Assembly: GCF_000971985.1 (NCBI RefSeq) | Contig: NZ_LAQQ01000002.1 | Coordinates: 124,001-188,000 of the forward strand | Direction of reading: 5' to 3' | DNA from: Paenibacillus dauci | Lineage (GTDB): Bacteria; Bacillota; Bacilli; Paenibacillales; Paenibacillaceae | DNA: 64,000 bases | In this document: one piece after another, positions 19,345-29,058 of the stretch | Layout: the number at the start of each line of letters is the position of its first letter | How positions within the stretch are numbered: position 1 is the stretch's first letter | Made by a program: the position numbers and the translations under genes | Notes under the pieces: generated by a model | What the model was told of the DNA's origin: nothing | The model's database searches: none | Seen by the model: the letters and a program-made list of their open reading frames with translations, nothing else

Positions 19345-20862
19345 ATGAGACAAAGAAAATGGGAAGTTACTGCAGCTGCTCTTGTACTGAGCACCACCCT
19401 GCTGGCAGGATGCTCTACGGGCAATAACCAAGCGGCGCAGGCTATGAATGTCACCGTCAAGGTAAGCCAGGCCCAAAAGGGGATGCTGGGTCAGGGAAGT
19501 ATCTATACAGGTACGGTCAACCCTTCGGCGACTGTCAATATCATGCCCAAAATCGCTGGCAAAGTGGATAATGTCACCGTTGATGTCGGTGCTGAGGTTA
19601 AACCCGGTCAGGTTCTGTTTCGACTGGATGACGATGATCTGCGCAACAAGCTGAAGATTGCCGAGTCCGATGCCAAGGCGGCACAGGCAGGCGTCAAGAC
19701 AGCTGAGAGCTCCCGTGAAACGGGCGTCGTCTCCGCATCGTCGGGTCTGGTCAGTTCCAAGAACGGCATTATTTCGTCCAAGAGCGCTATCACCCAGGCT
19801 CAAAACGGCATCAACCAGGCTCAGGCTGCAATCAACCAGGCCAATACAGCTGCCAAGCAGGCGCAGACAGCGATCTCTACTGCAGGCAATACCATCAAGC
19901 AGACTCAGGAAGCGCTGGCTACCGCCAAGTCTACACTGACACGCACCCAATCGCTAGCAGATAACGGACTGGCGACGCAGGCGCAGCTGGAGCAGGCACA
20001 AGCAGCCGTTGTTAGTGCCCAGACGGCGTATGATAATGCAGTCAATGCACGCGCCAACGCCCAGGAACAACTGGAAGCCGCGCGCAATGCCCAGGCGACT
20101 GCACAAAAGGGGCTGGCTACCGCACAGTCTGCATATGAGAATGCCAACAGCAGCTATGCCAATGCCAGCGAAGGCTATAACAATGCCCAGCGTCAGCTGG
20201 AAGTATCCCAGAGTACCGCTGGTGTCGAAGCGAGCCAGCAAAAGGTATCGCAAGCGCAGGTCAATATCGATATTGCTCGTGATGCACTTGATAACGCGGT
20301 CGTCAAATCGCCGATTAACGGCATTGTCGTCACCAAAAATGTAGAAGCAGGCGAAATGGTATCTTCGGCTGCTCCCTCACTGGTTATTGCCAATCTGGAT
20401 ACAGTGAATATCCTGATCTATGTACCTGCAGAAGAGATTAACGGTATTCAAGCCGGTGACCGTGTACAGGTCAATGTAGCGTCCTCCGGTATTGTAGCGA
20501 ACGGCAAAGTGAAAAATATTAATCCAATGGATGCTGCAGGCAATGGCTATCCAGTTGAAGTAGCAGTTACCAACCCGGGTGGCCAGCTCAAAACAGGAAT
20601 GCTGGCGGATGTCAGCTTTGTTGGAGATGACGCCAAAGAAGGGATTATTATTCCATCCAAAGCGATCCTCAAAGATGGCAACCAATCCTACGTCTATGTA
20701 GCCGTCAAAGGAAAAGCTGTACGCAAACCGGTAACAGTCTCCACCGTTACAGGCTCTCAGGCACTTGTAAGCAAAGGACTGGCAGCCGGAGATCGGGTGA
20801 TTTCCAATAACCTGGCGCTGCTGGGTGACGATGTCACTATTCAGGTGGCCGCGAATAGTTAA
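19345..20862 (+). CDS. Lipoprotein periplasmic-adaptor-like MFP with long coiled coil
   Basis: The protein has 505 residues. It starts with a lipoprotein signal peptide (lipobox LLAGC near residue 26). It then has the lipoyl half ATVNIMPKIAGKVDNVTVDV, an unusually long Ala/Gln/Asn-rich coiled-coil hairpin from about residue 105 to 310 (many TAQ, NAQ, ANA repeats), and the second lipoyl half AVVKSPINGIVVTKNVEAGE. A barrel and membrane-proximal domain completes it. This is the RND/MacA-type adaptor fold. It is the fourth gene of the PadR operon, 77 bases after the pump. Its partner could be the DHA2 pump or an exporter elsewhere. The AAAGGGAAGCG site precedes the ATG. Confidence 0.88.
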   Translation: MRQRKWEVTAAALVLSTTLLAGCSTGNNQAAQAMNVTVKVSQAQKGMLGQGSIYTGTVNPSATVNIMPKIAGKVDNVTVDVGAEVKPGQVLFRLDDDDLRNKLKIAESDAKAAQAGVKTAESSRETGVVSASSGLVSSKNGIISSKSAITQAQNGINQAQAAINQANTAAKQAQTAISTAGNTIKQTQEALATAKSTLTRTQSLADNGLATQAQLEQAQAAVVSAQTAYDNAVNARANAQEQLEAARNAQATAQKGLATAQSAYENANSSYANASEGYNNAQRQLEVSQSTAGVEASQQKVSQAQVNIDIARDALDNAVVKSPINGIVVTKNVEAGEMVSSAAPSLVIANLDTVNILIYVPAEEINGIQAGDRVQVNVASSGIVANGKVKNINPMDAAGNGYPVEVAVTNPGGQLKTGMLADVSFVGDDAKEGIIIPSKAILKDGNQSYVYVAVKGKAVRKPVTVSTVTGSQALVSKGLAAGDRVISNNLALLGDDVTIQVAANS

Positions 20863-20906
20863 AATTACCAATAATCGTTCAAGACATACTTGATCCAATT
20901 GTATCC

Positions 20907-20939
20907 AAACTCCAGACCCCAGGCGGGTTTGGAGTTTTT
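20907..20939 (+). terminator. Terminator of PadR-efflux operon
   Basis: AAACTCCAGACCC and GGGTTTGGAGTTT pair with one mismatch around a 5-base loop, followed by a T tract. Confidence 0.82.
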
Positions 20940-21146
20940 GCTATGGGTTATCTATTTCATTTTCATCTAATCGTTGGTAGGAAGATGTTGATTCGGATAA
21001 CGACGGTAAAAAGCGTCTCGATTACTCCATACATAAAATTAATTATTTATTATGTAAATTATATGTTTTTTTCATGATATTTTGTTTTAAATATACATTA
21101 TAAACATATTTTTCTAGATCATATACACATAGGAGGCTAGAATCTA

Positions 21147-24100
21147 TTGTCCAATGCCCGGGGTATTCGAAAGTCGATGTTACTGCTATTGTCATTTCTT
21201 CTGGTAATCACTTTACCTTCCGGCTTTTTCAGCGGAGCATCTACTGCTTCAGCGGCAACTAATGGTAACTATGCATGGACTCAGCGTTTTCCAGCTACTG
21301 TACCTGCAGGTCGTACTGCTCCATTAATGGCGTACAATCCGGCTACAGGAAAAGTACTGATGTTTGGCGGATATGTGGGTGGAAGCACCAATCAGCTTAA
21401 TGACACCTGGCAGTGGGATGGTACCAACTGGCAGCAGCTGAGCCCAACTAATGTTCCAAACCGTCGCAGCGGTGGCGGTATGGCGTATGACCCTATTTCC
21501 CAGCGGATTATTATGTTTGGAGGAGACAGCCCGAGCGGATATCTGGGAGATACCTGGGCATGGACCGGCAGTAACTGGCAGCAATTGAGTCCGGCTCATA
21601 ACCCTACTCCACGTGGTACACCTTATATGGCGACAGATCAGACTCGTAATAACATCGTTTTGTTTGGTGGTATAACAGGCAGTGGCAGGTCTAATGAAAC
21701 ATGGACATGGAACGGAAGTGACTGGATTATTCAGTCTCCGGCTACTTTACCTTCTGCCCGTAACTTTGGACAGATGACGTATGATCCGGTCAGTGGTAAT
21801 CTACTGATGTTTGGCGGTAATGCGACATCAGGATATCTCAATGATACCTGGACATGGAACGGTACGAATTGGGCCCAGCAGGCTCCGTCTACAAGTCCTC
21901 CTATACGAATGGCTTATGGACTTGCTTATGATGGAGCCAATGTCATTCTGTTTGGTGGAGAGATACCGGGTTCCGGTCAGATGACCGGAGATACCTGGTT
22001 TTGGACCGGCAGTACATGGACCCAGCGTAATCTAACCACAAGCGTCCGTGGACATATCGGCATGCTGTATGATCCAACGCATGACCAGATCCTTTCTTTT
22101 GGTGGATTTGGTTCATCAGGTGCGATTATTAACGAAACATGGACGCTGCAGGCAGCACCGCTCGTCGCTACAGGAGCGGCTACACTGCTCACTTCCAGAT
22201 CCGTGCAACTGGCAGGTGAAGTGCAGTTAGAAGGCAAAACTCCTGTTGTGGAAAAAGGTATTGTAGTAACAAGAACAGCTAACAATACCGTAACCAGATA
22301 TGCCAGTACACAGACGGGAATCGGCGCTTTTACGGTAAAACCAACCAATCTGTTGCCCTCTACCAGTTATACGTATCGGGCATATGCCGTAGATGCGTAT
22401 GGAACGACTTATGCTGCTCAGACGCAGGCATTTACAACCAACGCGATTCCACCATTGACGCTGGATAGCAATGCTTACAATCTGAAGCTGGGTACTACCC
22501 ATCAGACAACCGTACAGGCTGTTTATGAGGAGACAGGCGAGCTGTATACCGTAACCAGCGGTGTAACCTTTAGCTCAGCCAATCCGGGTATTGCCTCGGT
22601 TAATGCTACAGGTCTGGTTACCGGTAATACTCAGGGCAACACTGTGATTACAGCGGTGTATAACGGCTCCAGCGCCCAAGCAGCCGTCAATGTAACCTAT
22701 ACTCCGCCGGTTATTACGAACCTGTCTACCAATCAGACAGAGTACACATTAAAACAGGGAGATACCCAGCAGACTGTTATTCAGGCCGTTTATGATGACG
22801 GATCTGTTAAAACCGTAACCCAGGAAGTCTACTACAGCTCATCCAATCCGAATGTAGCATCTGTCAGAGCAGGTGGATTAATTACAGCTGTCGGCAAAGG
22901 TGCTGCCACGATTACAGCTCAGTATGGCGGAAAATCCTTGGGCATCAATGTAACGGTTACAGTTGATCCGGTTGTTACGAACCTGTTTACCAATCAGACA
23001 GAGTACACGTTAAAAAAAGGAACGACCCAGCAGACCGTCATTCAGGCTGTCTATGATGATGGCACTGTCAAAACGGTAACGCAGGATGTCTACTACAGCT
23101 CATCCAATCCGAATGTAGCATCTGTCAGAGCAGGTGGATTAATTACAGCTGCCGGCAAAGGTACTGCCACGATTACCGCGCAGTATGGTGGCAAGTCCTT
23201 GGGTATCAATGTAACGGTTACTGCCGATCCGGTCGTAACAAGCCTGTCTACCGATCGTACCGAGTATACGATCAGACAGAGAGATACCGAGCAGACCGTC
23301 ATTCAGGCCGTTTACGATGATGGTACAGTTAAAACTATCACGGAAGGCCTGACGTATACATCGTCCAATCCGGGCGTAGCTACTGTAGATGCTAATGGCT
23401 TAATTCGAGCAGTCAATGCAGGTACAGCAGCTATTGTAGCGGATTATCAGGGCAAGACAGTCACTATTAATGTTACCGTGACTTCCCGCCGTGACGATGA
23501 TAACAATAACAGTTCAGGCGGTGGAGGTGGAGGTGGCTCCAATACAACACCAGGCGATACAGGTGGTACTACACCAACTACACCATCCAGTCCAACGACA
23601 GAAACGCCACTGGCTGATCCGGTAACCAAAGAGACGATTGCTACTGTGATCCGTGAACAGCAAAACGGAATACCGGTTGTCCGTATCCGTGTAAACAGCA
23701 ATCAGGCGATTCAGTCTCTGGATAATTCGGATCGTAACCGTCTGGTCATTCCGGCACCAACAGATGTGAGTAACGTGCGTACGGAGCTGGATGGCACTCT
23801 CGCCAAATGGCTGGATGATCGCAATGGTACTGTCGAAATACAATCAGAACGGGGACAGTATATTTTGCCAGCCAAGCAGATGAATGTAACCGCACTGACT
23901 TCCCAAAATAATACAGCAGCCAATTTGCAGAATCTGCAGTATACCATTACCATTTCGCCAGCAGGAACAGCGCAATCTCAGGGCCTGCAAAGTGCAGCTT
24001 CCACGCGTAATGTGAAATTGATCGATGCCACGACCACCAATTTTGGGGTGACCGCGAGTATGGACGGTGCCCAGGTAACGGTACCGAACTTTGAACAATA

Positions 24101-24845
24101 CGCACAGCGTCTGATTCCGCTACCGGAAGGATTCGATCCATCCCGGATTACTACTGGAATTATCTATAACGAAGACCAGTCTTCCTTTATGCATGTACCG
24201 ACCCGTGTAACGCAAATCGGGGATCGGTATTATGCACAGATTAACAGTCTGGTCAGCAATGGAACCTATGCTTTGATTGAGAATGAAAAAAGCTTTGCCG
24301 ATGTAGCCAATCACTGGGGACGTACAGCTATTGAAGATATGGCTTCCCGGATGGTGGTTGAAGGGGTTAGCCAGGCATCTTTTGAACCGAACCGCAATAT
24401 TACCCGTGCGGAATTCGCAGCTGTAGCGGTTCGTGCATTCGGACTGGTGGATCGTCAGGGTGCAGGACGCTCGTTCAGTGATGTAGCCGGCGGAAGCTGG
24501 TACCAGGATTATGTCGGTACAGCCGCCGATTATGGTCTGCTCACCGGTTATGCAGATGGTACATTCAAGCCGGATCGTAATATCAGCCGTGAGGAAGCCA
24601 TTGCGATTCTCGTACGTGCTATACAACTGGCGAATATTGATACCAGCACAGGCAGCAGCGCATCGCTCCAGGCTTACCGTGATGCCAATCAGGTATCCGG
24701 CTGGGCATCCAGTGCAGTTGGTTTTGCTGCACAACAGGGTATTGTACAAGGAAATGCAGGTCTGCTGAATACGGACTCTCCGGTAAATCGTGCAGAGACA
24801 GCCGCACTGATGGAGCGTATTCTGACCTTTGCCAAACTGATCTAA
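21147..24845 (+). CDS. Large SLH surface protein with kelch and BIG2 domains (TTG start)
   Basis: The protein has 1232 residues. The TTG start follows AGGAGG by 10 bases. Order: signal peptide (1-37, ending STASAA); six kelch-like repeats, each with a LMFGG-type strand and a DTWTWNGTNW-type turn (about 43-340); an FN3-like segment (345-432); four bacterial Ig-like BIG2 modules (about 433-785); a Gly/Thr/Pro linker (GGGGGGG near 790); a unique domain (820-1040); and three SLH motifs (about 1048-1232, with FADVANHWGRTAIEDMA, YGLLTGYADGTFKPDRNISR and the final NRAETAALMERIL). SLH domains bind pyruvylated wall polymer, so this is a cell-surface protein, perhaps glycan-binding or adhesive. It is a single-gene unit. 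Confidence 0.93.
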   Translation: MSNARGIRKSMLLLLSFLLVITLPSGFFSGASTASAATNGNYAWTQRFPATVPAGRTAPLMAYNPATGKVLMFGGYVGGSTNQLNDTWQWDGTNWQQLSPTNVPNRRSGGGMAYDPISQRIIMFGGDSPSGYLGDTWAWTGSNWQQLSPAHNPTPRGTPYMATDQTRNNIVLFGGITGSGRSNETWTWNGSDWIIQSPATLPSARNFGQMTYDPVSGNLLMFGGNATSGYLNDTWTWNGTNWAQQAPSTSPPIRMAYGLAYDGANVILFGGEIPGSGQMTGDTWFWTGSTWTQRNLTTSVRGHIGMLYDPTHDQILSFGGFGSSGAIINETWTLQAAPLVATGAATLLTSRSVQLAGEVQLEGKTPVVEKGIVVTRTANNTVTRYASTQTGIGAFTVKPTNLLPSTSYTYRAYAVDAYGTTYAAQTQAFTTNAIPPLTLDSNAYNLKLGTTHQTTVQAVYEETGELYTVTSGVTFSSANPGIASVNATGLVTGNTQGNTVITAVYNGSSAQAAVNVTYTPPVITNLSTNQTEYTLKQGDTQQTVIQAVYDDGSVKTVTQEVYYSSSNPNVASVRAGGLITAVGKGAATITAQYGGKSLGINVTVTVDPVVTNLFTNQTEYTLKKGTTQQTVIQAVYDDGTVKTVTQDVYYSSSNPNVASVRAGGLITAAGKGTATITAQYGGKSLGINVTVTADPVVTSLSTDRTEYTIRQRDTEQTVIQAVYDDGTVKTITEGLTYTSSNPGVATVDANGLIRAVNAGTAAIVADYQGKTVTINVTVTSRRDDDNNNSSGGGGGGGSNTTPGDTGGTTPTTPSSPTTETPLADPVTKETIATVIREQQNGIPVVRIRVNSNQAIQSLDNSDRNRLVIPAPTDVSNVRTELDGTLAKWLDDRNGTVEIQSERGQYILPAKQMNVTALTSQNNTAANLQNLQYTITISPAGTAQSQGLQSAASTRNVKLIDATTTNFGVTASMDGAQVTVPNFEQYAQRLIPLPEGFDPSRITTGIIYNEDQSSFMHVPTRVTQIGDRYYAQINSLVSNGTYALIENEKSFADVANHWGRTAIEDMASRMVVEGVSQASFEPNRNITRAEFAAVAVRAFGLVDRQGAGRSFSDVAGGSWYQDYVGTAADYGLLTGYADGTFKPDRNISREEAIAILVRAIQLANIDTSTGSSASLQAYRDANQVSGWASSAVGFAAQQGIVQGNAGLLNTDSPVNRAETAALMERILTFAKLI
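22710..23492 (+). repeat. Three tandem 261-base BIG2 repeats inside the SLH gene
   Basis: Units start at 22710, 22971 and 23232, an exact 261-base (87-codon) period. The first two units share long identical stretches, such as the segment encoding YYSSSNPNVASVRAGGLITA; the third is more diverged. Unit 4 of the protein (22440-22709) is an older relative. Confidence 0.85.
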
Positions 24846-24860
24846 ACGTTTAACAGAACA

Positions 24861-24908
24861 TCTCCCGATCGTCTGTGCCAAAGAGCAGACGATCGGGAGA
24901 TTTTTTTT
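24861..24908 (+). terminator. Terminator after SLH gene
   Basis: TCTCCCGATCGTCTG and CAGACGATCGGGAGA form a perfect 15-base stem followed by eight T. Confidence 0.95.
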
Positions 24909-24974
24909 GAGCCAAATAGACAGGAGGATAGAAAAGAACCAGTGTGTCGTCCTCTATGCACTGCTGGATAGAAG

Positions 24975-25025
24975 CAAACAGCCAATACCCGATTTCCATA
25001 ATGGAGTCCGGGTATTGGCTGTTTG
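24975..25025 (-). terminator. Stem-loop after mtnK
   Basis: CAAACAGCCAATACCCG and CGGGTATTGGCTGTTTG form a perfect 17-base stem with a 17-base loop, 50 bases past the mtnK stop. The minus-strand T tract is weak. Confidence 0.65.
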
Positions 25026-25075
25026 GTGAGGCGATGTATTGAGACGATAGATGAAAACGAGACAAGAACAAAGGA

Positions 25076-26287
25076 TCAGCTATGCAAAAATGGCTCGTTC
25101 CGATCTGCCTGATGCAGTGCCTCCACAAGCTGGGCAGCCCGTTTGTAGTGTCCTCGGTTCGCGATCAGATCACGTGCCAGTAGGGCCGCAGCGGACTTGA
25201 TATGCAGACGGCGGAGATTGTCGCGTATGGCTTCGATATCTCTGGCATGGGCCAGCCCGATCACCCGGCGCATCATCTCACTACCAGCATAACCGACCGC
25301 ATCCTGGAAAATGCGCAGCAGTTCATCATCCAGATAGCCTGCTGCACCAGCCAATGGCTCCTGATTATCCTGCTGCCAAAGGGTAGTGAATTCGGCAGCA
25401 AATACGTCCCATACCGTGGTGATATGAGTCAGCAGTGTCTCCCGGCCATCTTCGCTGCGGGCGAGTGCAGACAGCAGAGTATTGGCGATGAACAGTCCGA
25501 TATCATATCCCATCGGTCCATAAAAGGCGAACTCCGGATCGATTACCCGGGTCTCTTCCTCACTGGCAAAGATACTGCCGGTATGCAGATCACCATGCAG
25601 CAGTGCTTCGGCGGATATCATAAAGTGGCGCTTGAGCTTGGCACCTTCACGCAGCAGCTGCTCATCCTGCCAAATCTGCTCAGCTAGCGGGCGCAACCCT
25701 TCTTCTACCACATTGCTCTCATGATCGATTAGCGGGTAGGTGAAGACAAAGTTCTCGGTAATTTTGCACAGCTCTGGATTGTGAAATTGCAGTGCCAGCT
25801 CCCGCCGAGTCTCTGCACCCAGCGCATAATCCGAAGTACCGTATAAGGTACGTGCCATGTACTGACCAATATGGGTCGACAGCAGCGGATAGACGGCGCC
25901 TTCGGCCAGACCCGTGCGTGCAATGGTTAGATGCGACAGATCTTCCATCACTGTAATCGCATAGTCATTATCCGTATAATACACTTCCGGTACATATTCC
26001 GGGGCATAGCGGGCAAAGATTCGCAGCGCTTCGCTCTCCATCCGGGCGCGTTCCAGCGTGAGTGGCCAGCCTTCGCCGATAATGCGTACATAGGGGAGCG
26101 CCTGCTTGATAATAACACCTTTGCCTGCCGCCGGTTCAGTCACATGAAAGACCAGATTCAGATTACCGTCACCAATTTCGCGGCAGACTAGCTCAGCATC
26201 TGCTGCGAACAGCTGCAGCCGCCGGGCGAGCTGGATCGCAGTCTCTTCGGTTAATGGTTCGTAGATGGAATCAGCAGTTGTGGTCAT
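25076..26287 (-). CDS. mtnK: S-methyl-5-thioribose kinase
   Basis: The protein has 403 residues, the normal MtnK length. It shows the choline-kinase-like fold with MtnK landmarks: CREIGDGNLNLVFHV, VIIKQALPYVRIIGEGWPLT, the catalytic LLHGDLHTGSIF near residue 230, and the metal-binding IDPEFAFYGPMGYDIG near 250. It phosphorylates methylthioribose at O1 using ATP in the methionine salvage pathway. AAGGAGG precedes the ATG. It is the last gene of an operon with an ABC sugar importer (87 bases after the permease). The isomerase gene mtnA usually found beside mtnK is not in the window. Confidence 0.93.
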   Translation of the reverse strand: MTTTADSIYEPLTEETAIQLARRLQLFAADAELVCREIGDGNLNLVFHVTEPAAGKGVIIKQALPYVRIIGEGWPLTLERARMESEALRIFARYAPEYVPEVYYTDNDYAITVMEDLSHLTIARTGLAEGAVYPLLSTHIGQYMARTLYGTSDYALGAETRRELALQFHNPELCKITENFVFTYPLIDHESNVVEEGLRPLAEQIWQDEQLLREGAKLKRHFMISAEALLHGDLHTGSIFASEEETRVIDPEFAFYGPMGYDIGLFIANTLLSALARSEDGRETLLTHITTVWDVFAAEFTTLWQQDNQEPLAGAAGYLDDELLRIFQDAVGYAGSEMMRRVIGLAHARDIEAIRDNLRRLHIKSAAALLARDLIANRGHYKRAAQLVEALHQADRNEPFLHS

Positions 26288-26374
26288 GGATCATTTGCCT
26301 CCTTGGCAGATCAGAATAGAATCACTGTGATACGACTGTACGTATTTCACGGGGAGTAGGAATGTCTCCTGTAT

Positions 26375-27361
26375 CTATACTTTTTGCCGCTTGCGGTGGA
26401 TAAAGGTAACAGCCAGCGCGAGTACCAACACAGCGCCTTTGATAATATCTGTCGTGTAGTATTCCACATGCAGCATAGTCATCCCGTTGACCAATACGCC
26501 CATCAGCACAGCTCCAAAAAAGGTACCGATAATGTTGGGACGTCCAGCACCGAACACCGAATAGCCGACAAAAACGGCAGCGAGCGCATCCATCTGCATC
26601 GATGAACCGGCATCAATCTGACCGGAACCGACACGGGCAGCGAAGAGAATTCCGCCAATCGCAGCGAAGATGCCGGAAGCGACATAGGCGAGTGTACGAA
26701 TACGATTGACCCGCAGTCCGGACAGACGTGCTGCTTCTTCATTACTGCCGGTCATGATCATCTGGCGACCACCACGCGTATATTTGAAAAATAAATGCAT
26801 GGCAACGATGGCGACCAGCATCAGGATAACCGGAAACGGAATACCGAGCAGCCGGCCCTGTCCGATCCAGAGAAAGGAGTCCAGCATGACGCCGGGCGCC
26901 TTGGTTCCATCCTGGAACTGCATATTGTTGTAGATGGAATAGCCTTTGGTATACGTGCGATGAATTCCGCTGACAATGTACATGACAGCCAGTGTCGCCA
27001 GCAGATCGGGAATACGGATCTTGACGATCAGCAGCGAGTTGAGCAGTCCGACGAGTGCGCCGATAATCAGCGGTACAATCAGGACCAGAATCAGCGGCAT
27101 CTGATGCCAGACCATCATCGCAGCGACGACGACGGTTGTAAGCGAGACCGTTGAGCCTGCCGACAGGTCAAAGCCATCTACAGTCAGCGAGATGGTAATA
27201 CCAATCGCCACGAAGGTAACAATAGAGATCGAACGCAAAATATCGGTAATATTGTTATAGGTGAAAAAGTGCTGATTATACAAAGAGAAGAAGACAAGCA
27301 CCAGACCGATAAAGATCAGGGCACCGTAGCGATATGAGAATTGGGCAATCTGATATTTCAT
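26375..27361 (-). CDS. ABC sugar-type permease (RbsC family), probable methylthioribose importer
   Basis: The protein has 328 residues and about 9-10 membrane segments. It carries the RbsC/BPD_transp_2 features TVDGFDLSAGSTVSLTTVVV, NSLLIVKIRIPDLLATLAVM, MTGSNEEAARLSGLRVNRIR (the coupling loop) and DALAAVFVGYSVFGAGRPNI. Its start overlaps the ATPase stop by 4 bases (ATGA), indicating tight coupling. It would form the membrane channel for the solute delivered by the lipoprotein at 29059-30159. The neighbouring mtnK suggests methylthioribose as substrate; ribose or another pentose remains possible. Confidence 0.9.
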   Translation of the reverse strand: MKYQIAQFSYRYGALIFIGLVLVFFSLYNQHFFTYNNITDILRSISIVTFVAIGITISLTVDGFDLSAGSTVSLTTVVVAAMMVWHQMPLILVLIVPLIIGALVGLLNSLLIVKIRIPDLLATLAVMYIVSGIHRTYTKGYSIYNNMQFQDGTKAPGVMLDSFLWIGQGRLLGIPFPVILMLVAIVAMHLFFKYTRGGRQMIMTGSNEEAARLSGLRVNRIRTLAYVASGIFAAIGGILFAARVGSGQIDAGSSMQMDALAAVFVGYSVFGAGRPNIIGTFFGAVLMGVLVNGMTMLHVEYYTTDIIKGAVLVLALAVTFIHRKRQKV

Positions 27362-28887
27362 ACAAGTTCCTCCCGGCCTGCGCTGGCATGATATAACAGA
27401 TCCTGCTGTGAAGCTTCACCATAAGCGAAAGAGCGGGTGATCCGGCCATCGCACATCACGAGGATACGGTCCGCCAGACCAAGCGCTTCATCAAATTCGC
27501 AGGTTAGATATAATATTCCTTTGCCCTGCTGGGCAAGATTGCCGATTACGTTGAAAATATCGCGTTTGGCTCCGATATCGACGCCTTTGGTCGGTTCATC
27601 TAGAATGAAGATATCGGCATTGGTCTCCATCCATTTACCGATGGCGACCTTCTGCTGATTACCGCCGCTCAGGTATCCGGTCAGCTGCTGTCCGGATGAT
27701 GTCTTGATTCCGAGCGAGGAGATTAGCCCTTCGCCCAGTTTGCGCTCCGCTCTGCCGGAAATGATGCCGAGTGAAGTGATCGACTGCAGCAGCGGCAGAC
27801 TCAGATTATGCAGAACGGATTCCTTGACCAGAATGCCTTCCTTGCGCCGCTCCTCCGGAACGAGTACCATTCCGGACTGGATCGCCTGATGCGGATTGCG
27901 TGCCCGAACCGGACGTCCATTCAGCTCGACAGTGCCGCGCTCCGGCTGCTCGGCTCCGAACAGCAGCTTGGACAGTTCGGTCTTGCCGGCGCCGACGAGT
28001 CCGACCACCGCGACAATCTCACCGCGGCATACGTCCAGACTGACATCCTGCACATGACGACCAGCAGCCAGATGGCTGACAGTCAGCAGCGGTTCACCGA
28101 TTTCAGTGAATACTTTGGGATATTCTTCTTCAAAAGCACGTCCCAGCATAGTATGTACAACTTCTCCGGGATTGGTCTCTGCTACAGGTACGGTACTGAC
28201 CCGGCGTCCATCGCGCATGACCGTAATACGGTCGCATACCCGGAAAATCTCGGGCAGCCGGTGGGAAATAAAGATAACTCCGATCCCCTGAGCTTTGAGT
28301 CCCTGCATAATGCCAAACAGCCGCTCCGCTTCTTCGATACTGAGTGGAGCTGTCGGTTCATCGAGAATAACAAAGCGTGCTTTCTCCGCCATGACGCGAG
28401 CGATCAGCACCAGCTGTTTTTCTGCCAGTGACAGTTCACTGACCTGACGCCGCGCAGAGATGGCAAAGCCGAGTCTGCTCAATATTTCTTCCGCATCCCG
28501 GTACAGGGATTTCCAGTTCAGAATCGGACTGCCTTTGGAGCTGGTCAGCCGGTGCAGCAGAATATTCTCGGCCACCGACAGCTGGGGAATCAGCGAAGTG
28601 TCGACTTCCTGATACACACACTGGATACCGGCTTCTTTGGCGGCTGCCGGGGAGTTCAGCTGCACGGGTTGACCGTCGATCGTAATACGGCCACGGTCGG
28701 CGGTGTAGGCGCCGGATAATATTTTCATCAGTGTACTTTTGCCGGCACCATTGGCGCCCAGCAGCGCATGGATCTCGCCGCTGTGTAGACTGAAATCTAC
28801 ATTTTCGAGTGCCGGAACACCGGCGAATGATTTGTAGATTTCCTTCATATGCAGATGATTATCGGTAGAAGCTGTGGAGGTCGTCAT
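27358..28887 (-). CDS. ABC sugar-type ATPase with two nucleotide-binding domains (RbsA family)
   Basis: The protein has 509 residues from the ATG at 28885-28887, which follows AAGGAGC; the frame is open 47 codons further upstream without support. There are two ABC domains. The first has Walker A GANGAGKST, signature LSLAEKQ and Walker B VILDEPTA. The second has a variant Walker A GLVGAGKTE, signature YLSGGNQQKVAIGKW and FILDEPTKGVDIGAK. This is the standard RbsA/MglA layout, in which the second site is weaker. It powers the importer encoded with it. Confidence 0.92.
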   Translation of the reverse strand: MTTSTASTDNHLHMKEIYKSFAGVPALENVDFSLHSGEIHALLGANGAGKSTLMKILSGAYTADRGRITIDGQPVQLNSPAAAKEAGIQCVYQEVDTSLIPQLSVAENILLHRLTSSKGSPILNWKSLYRDAEEILSRLGFAISARRQVSELSLAEKQLVLIARVMAEKARFVILDEPTAPLSIEEAERLFGIMQGLKAQGIGVIFISHRLPEIFRVCDRITVMRDGRRVSTVPVAETNPGEVVHTMLGRAFEEEYPKVFTEIGEPLLTVSHLAAGRHVQDVSLDVCRGEIVAVVGLVGAGKTELSKLLFGAEQPERGTVELNGRPVRARNPHQAIQSGMVLVPEERRKEGILVKESVLHNLSLPLLQSITSLGIISGRAERKLGEGLISSLGIKTSSGQQLTGYLSGGNQQKVAIGKWMETNADIFILDEPTKGVDIGAKRDIFNVIGNLAQQGKGILYLTCEFDEALGLADRILVMCDGRITRSFAYGEASQQDLLYHASAGREELV

Positions 28888-28960
28888 GCAGATGCTCCTT
28901 TCTGTGGCGTCTGCCGGAAGGGCAGGCAGTCCTGTGATCCAAATGGACAAGATGGTAAAA

Positions 28961-29000
28961 CAGTATCCACCAGCATGCAGAGGCACACTGGTGGATACTG
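28961..29000 (-). terminator. Intercistronic stem-loop between binding protein and ATPase genes
   Basis: CAGTATCCACCAG and CTGGTGGATACTG form a perfect 13-base stem with a 14-base loop, followed by TTTT on the minus strand. It probably ends part of the transcripts or protects the binding-protein mRNA, giving more lipoprotein than ATPase. Confidence 0.7.
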
Positions 29001-29058
29001 GGTTTCCGTCTGTTACATGCATGTTCAAGACGAAGTGATTAGCAGGGCAGATCGCTGG

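Noticed and set aside
24120-24881. Minus-strand frame of 253 codons opposite the SLH region
   Set aside because: It is a shadow of the SLH-coding sequence; the plus-strand protein has signature SLH motifs here.
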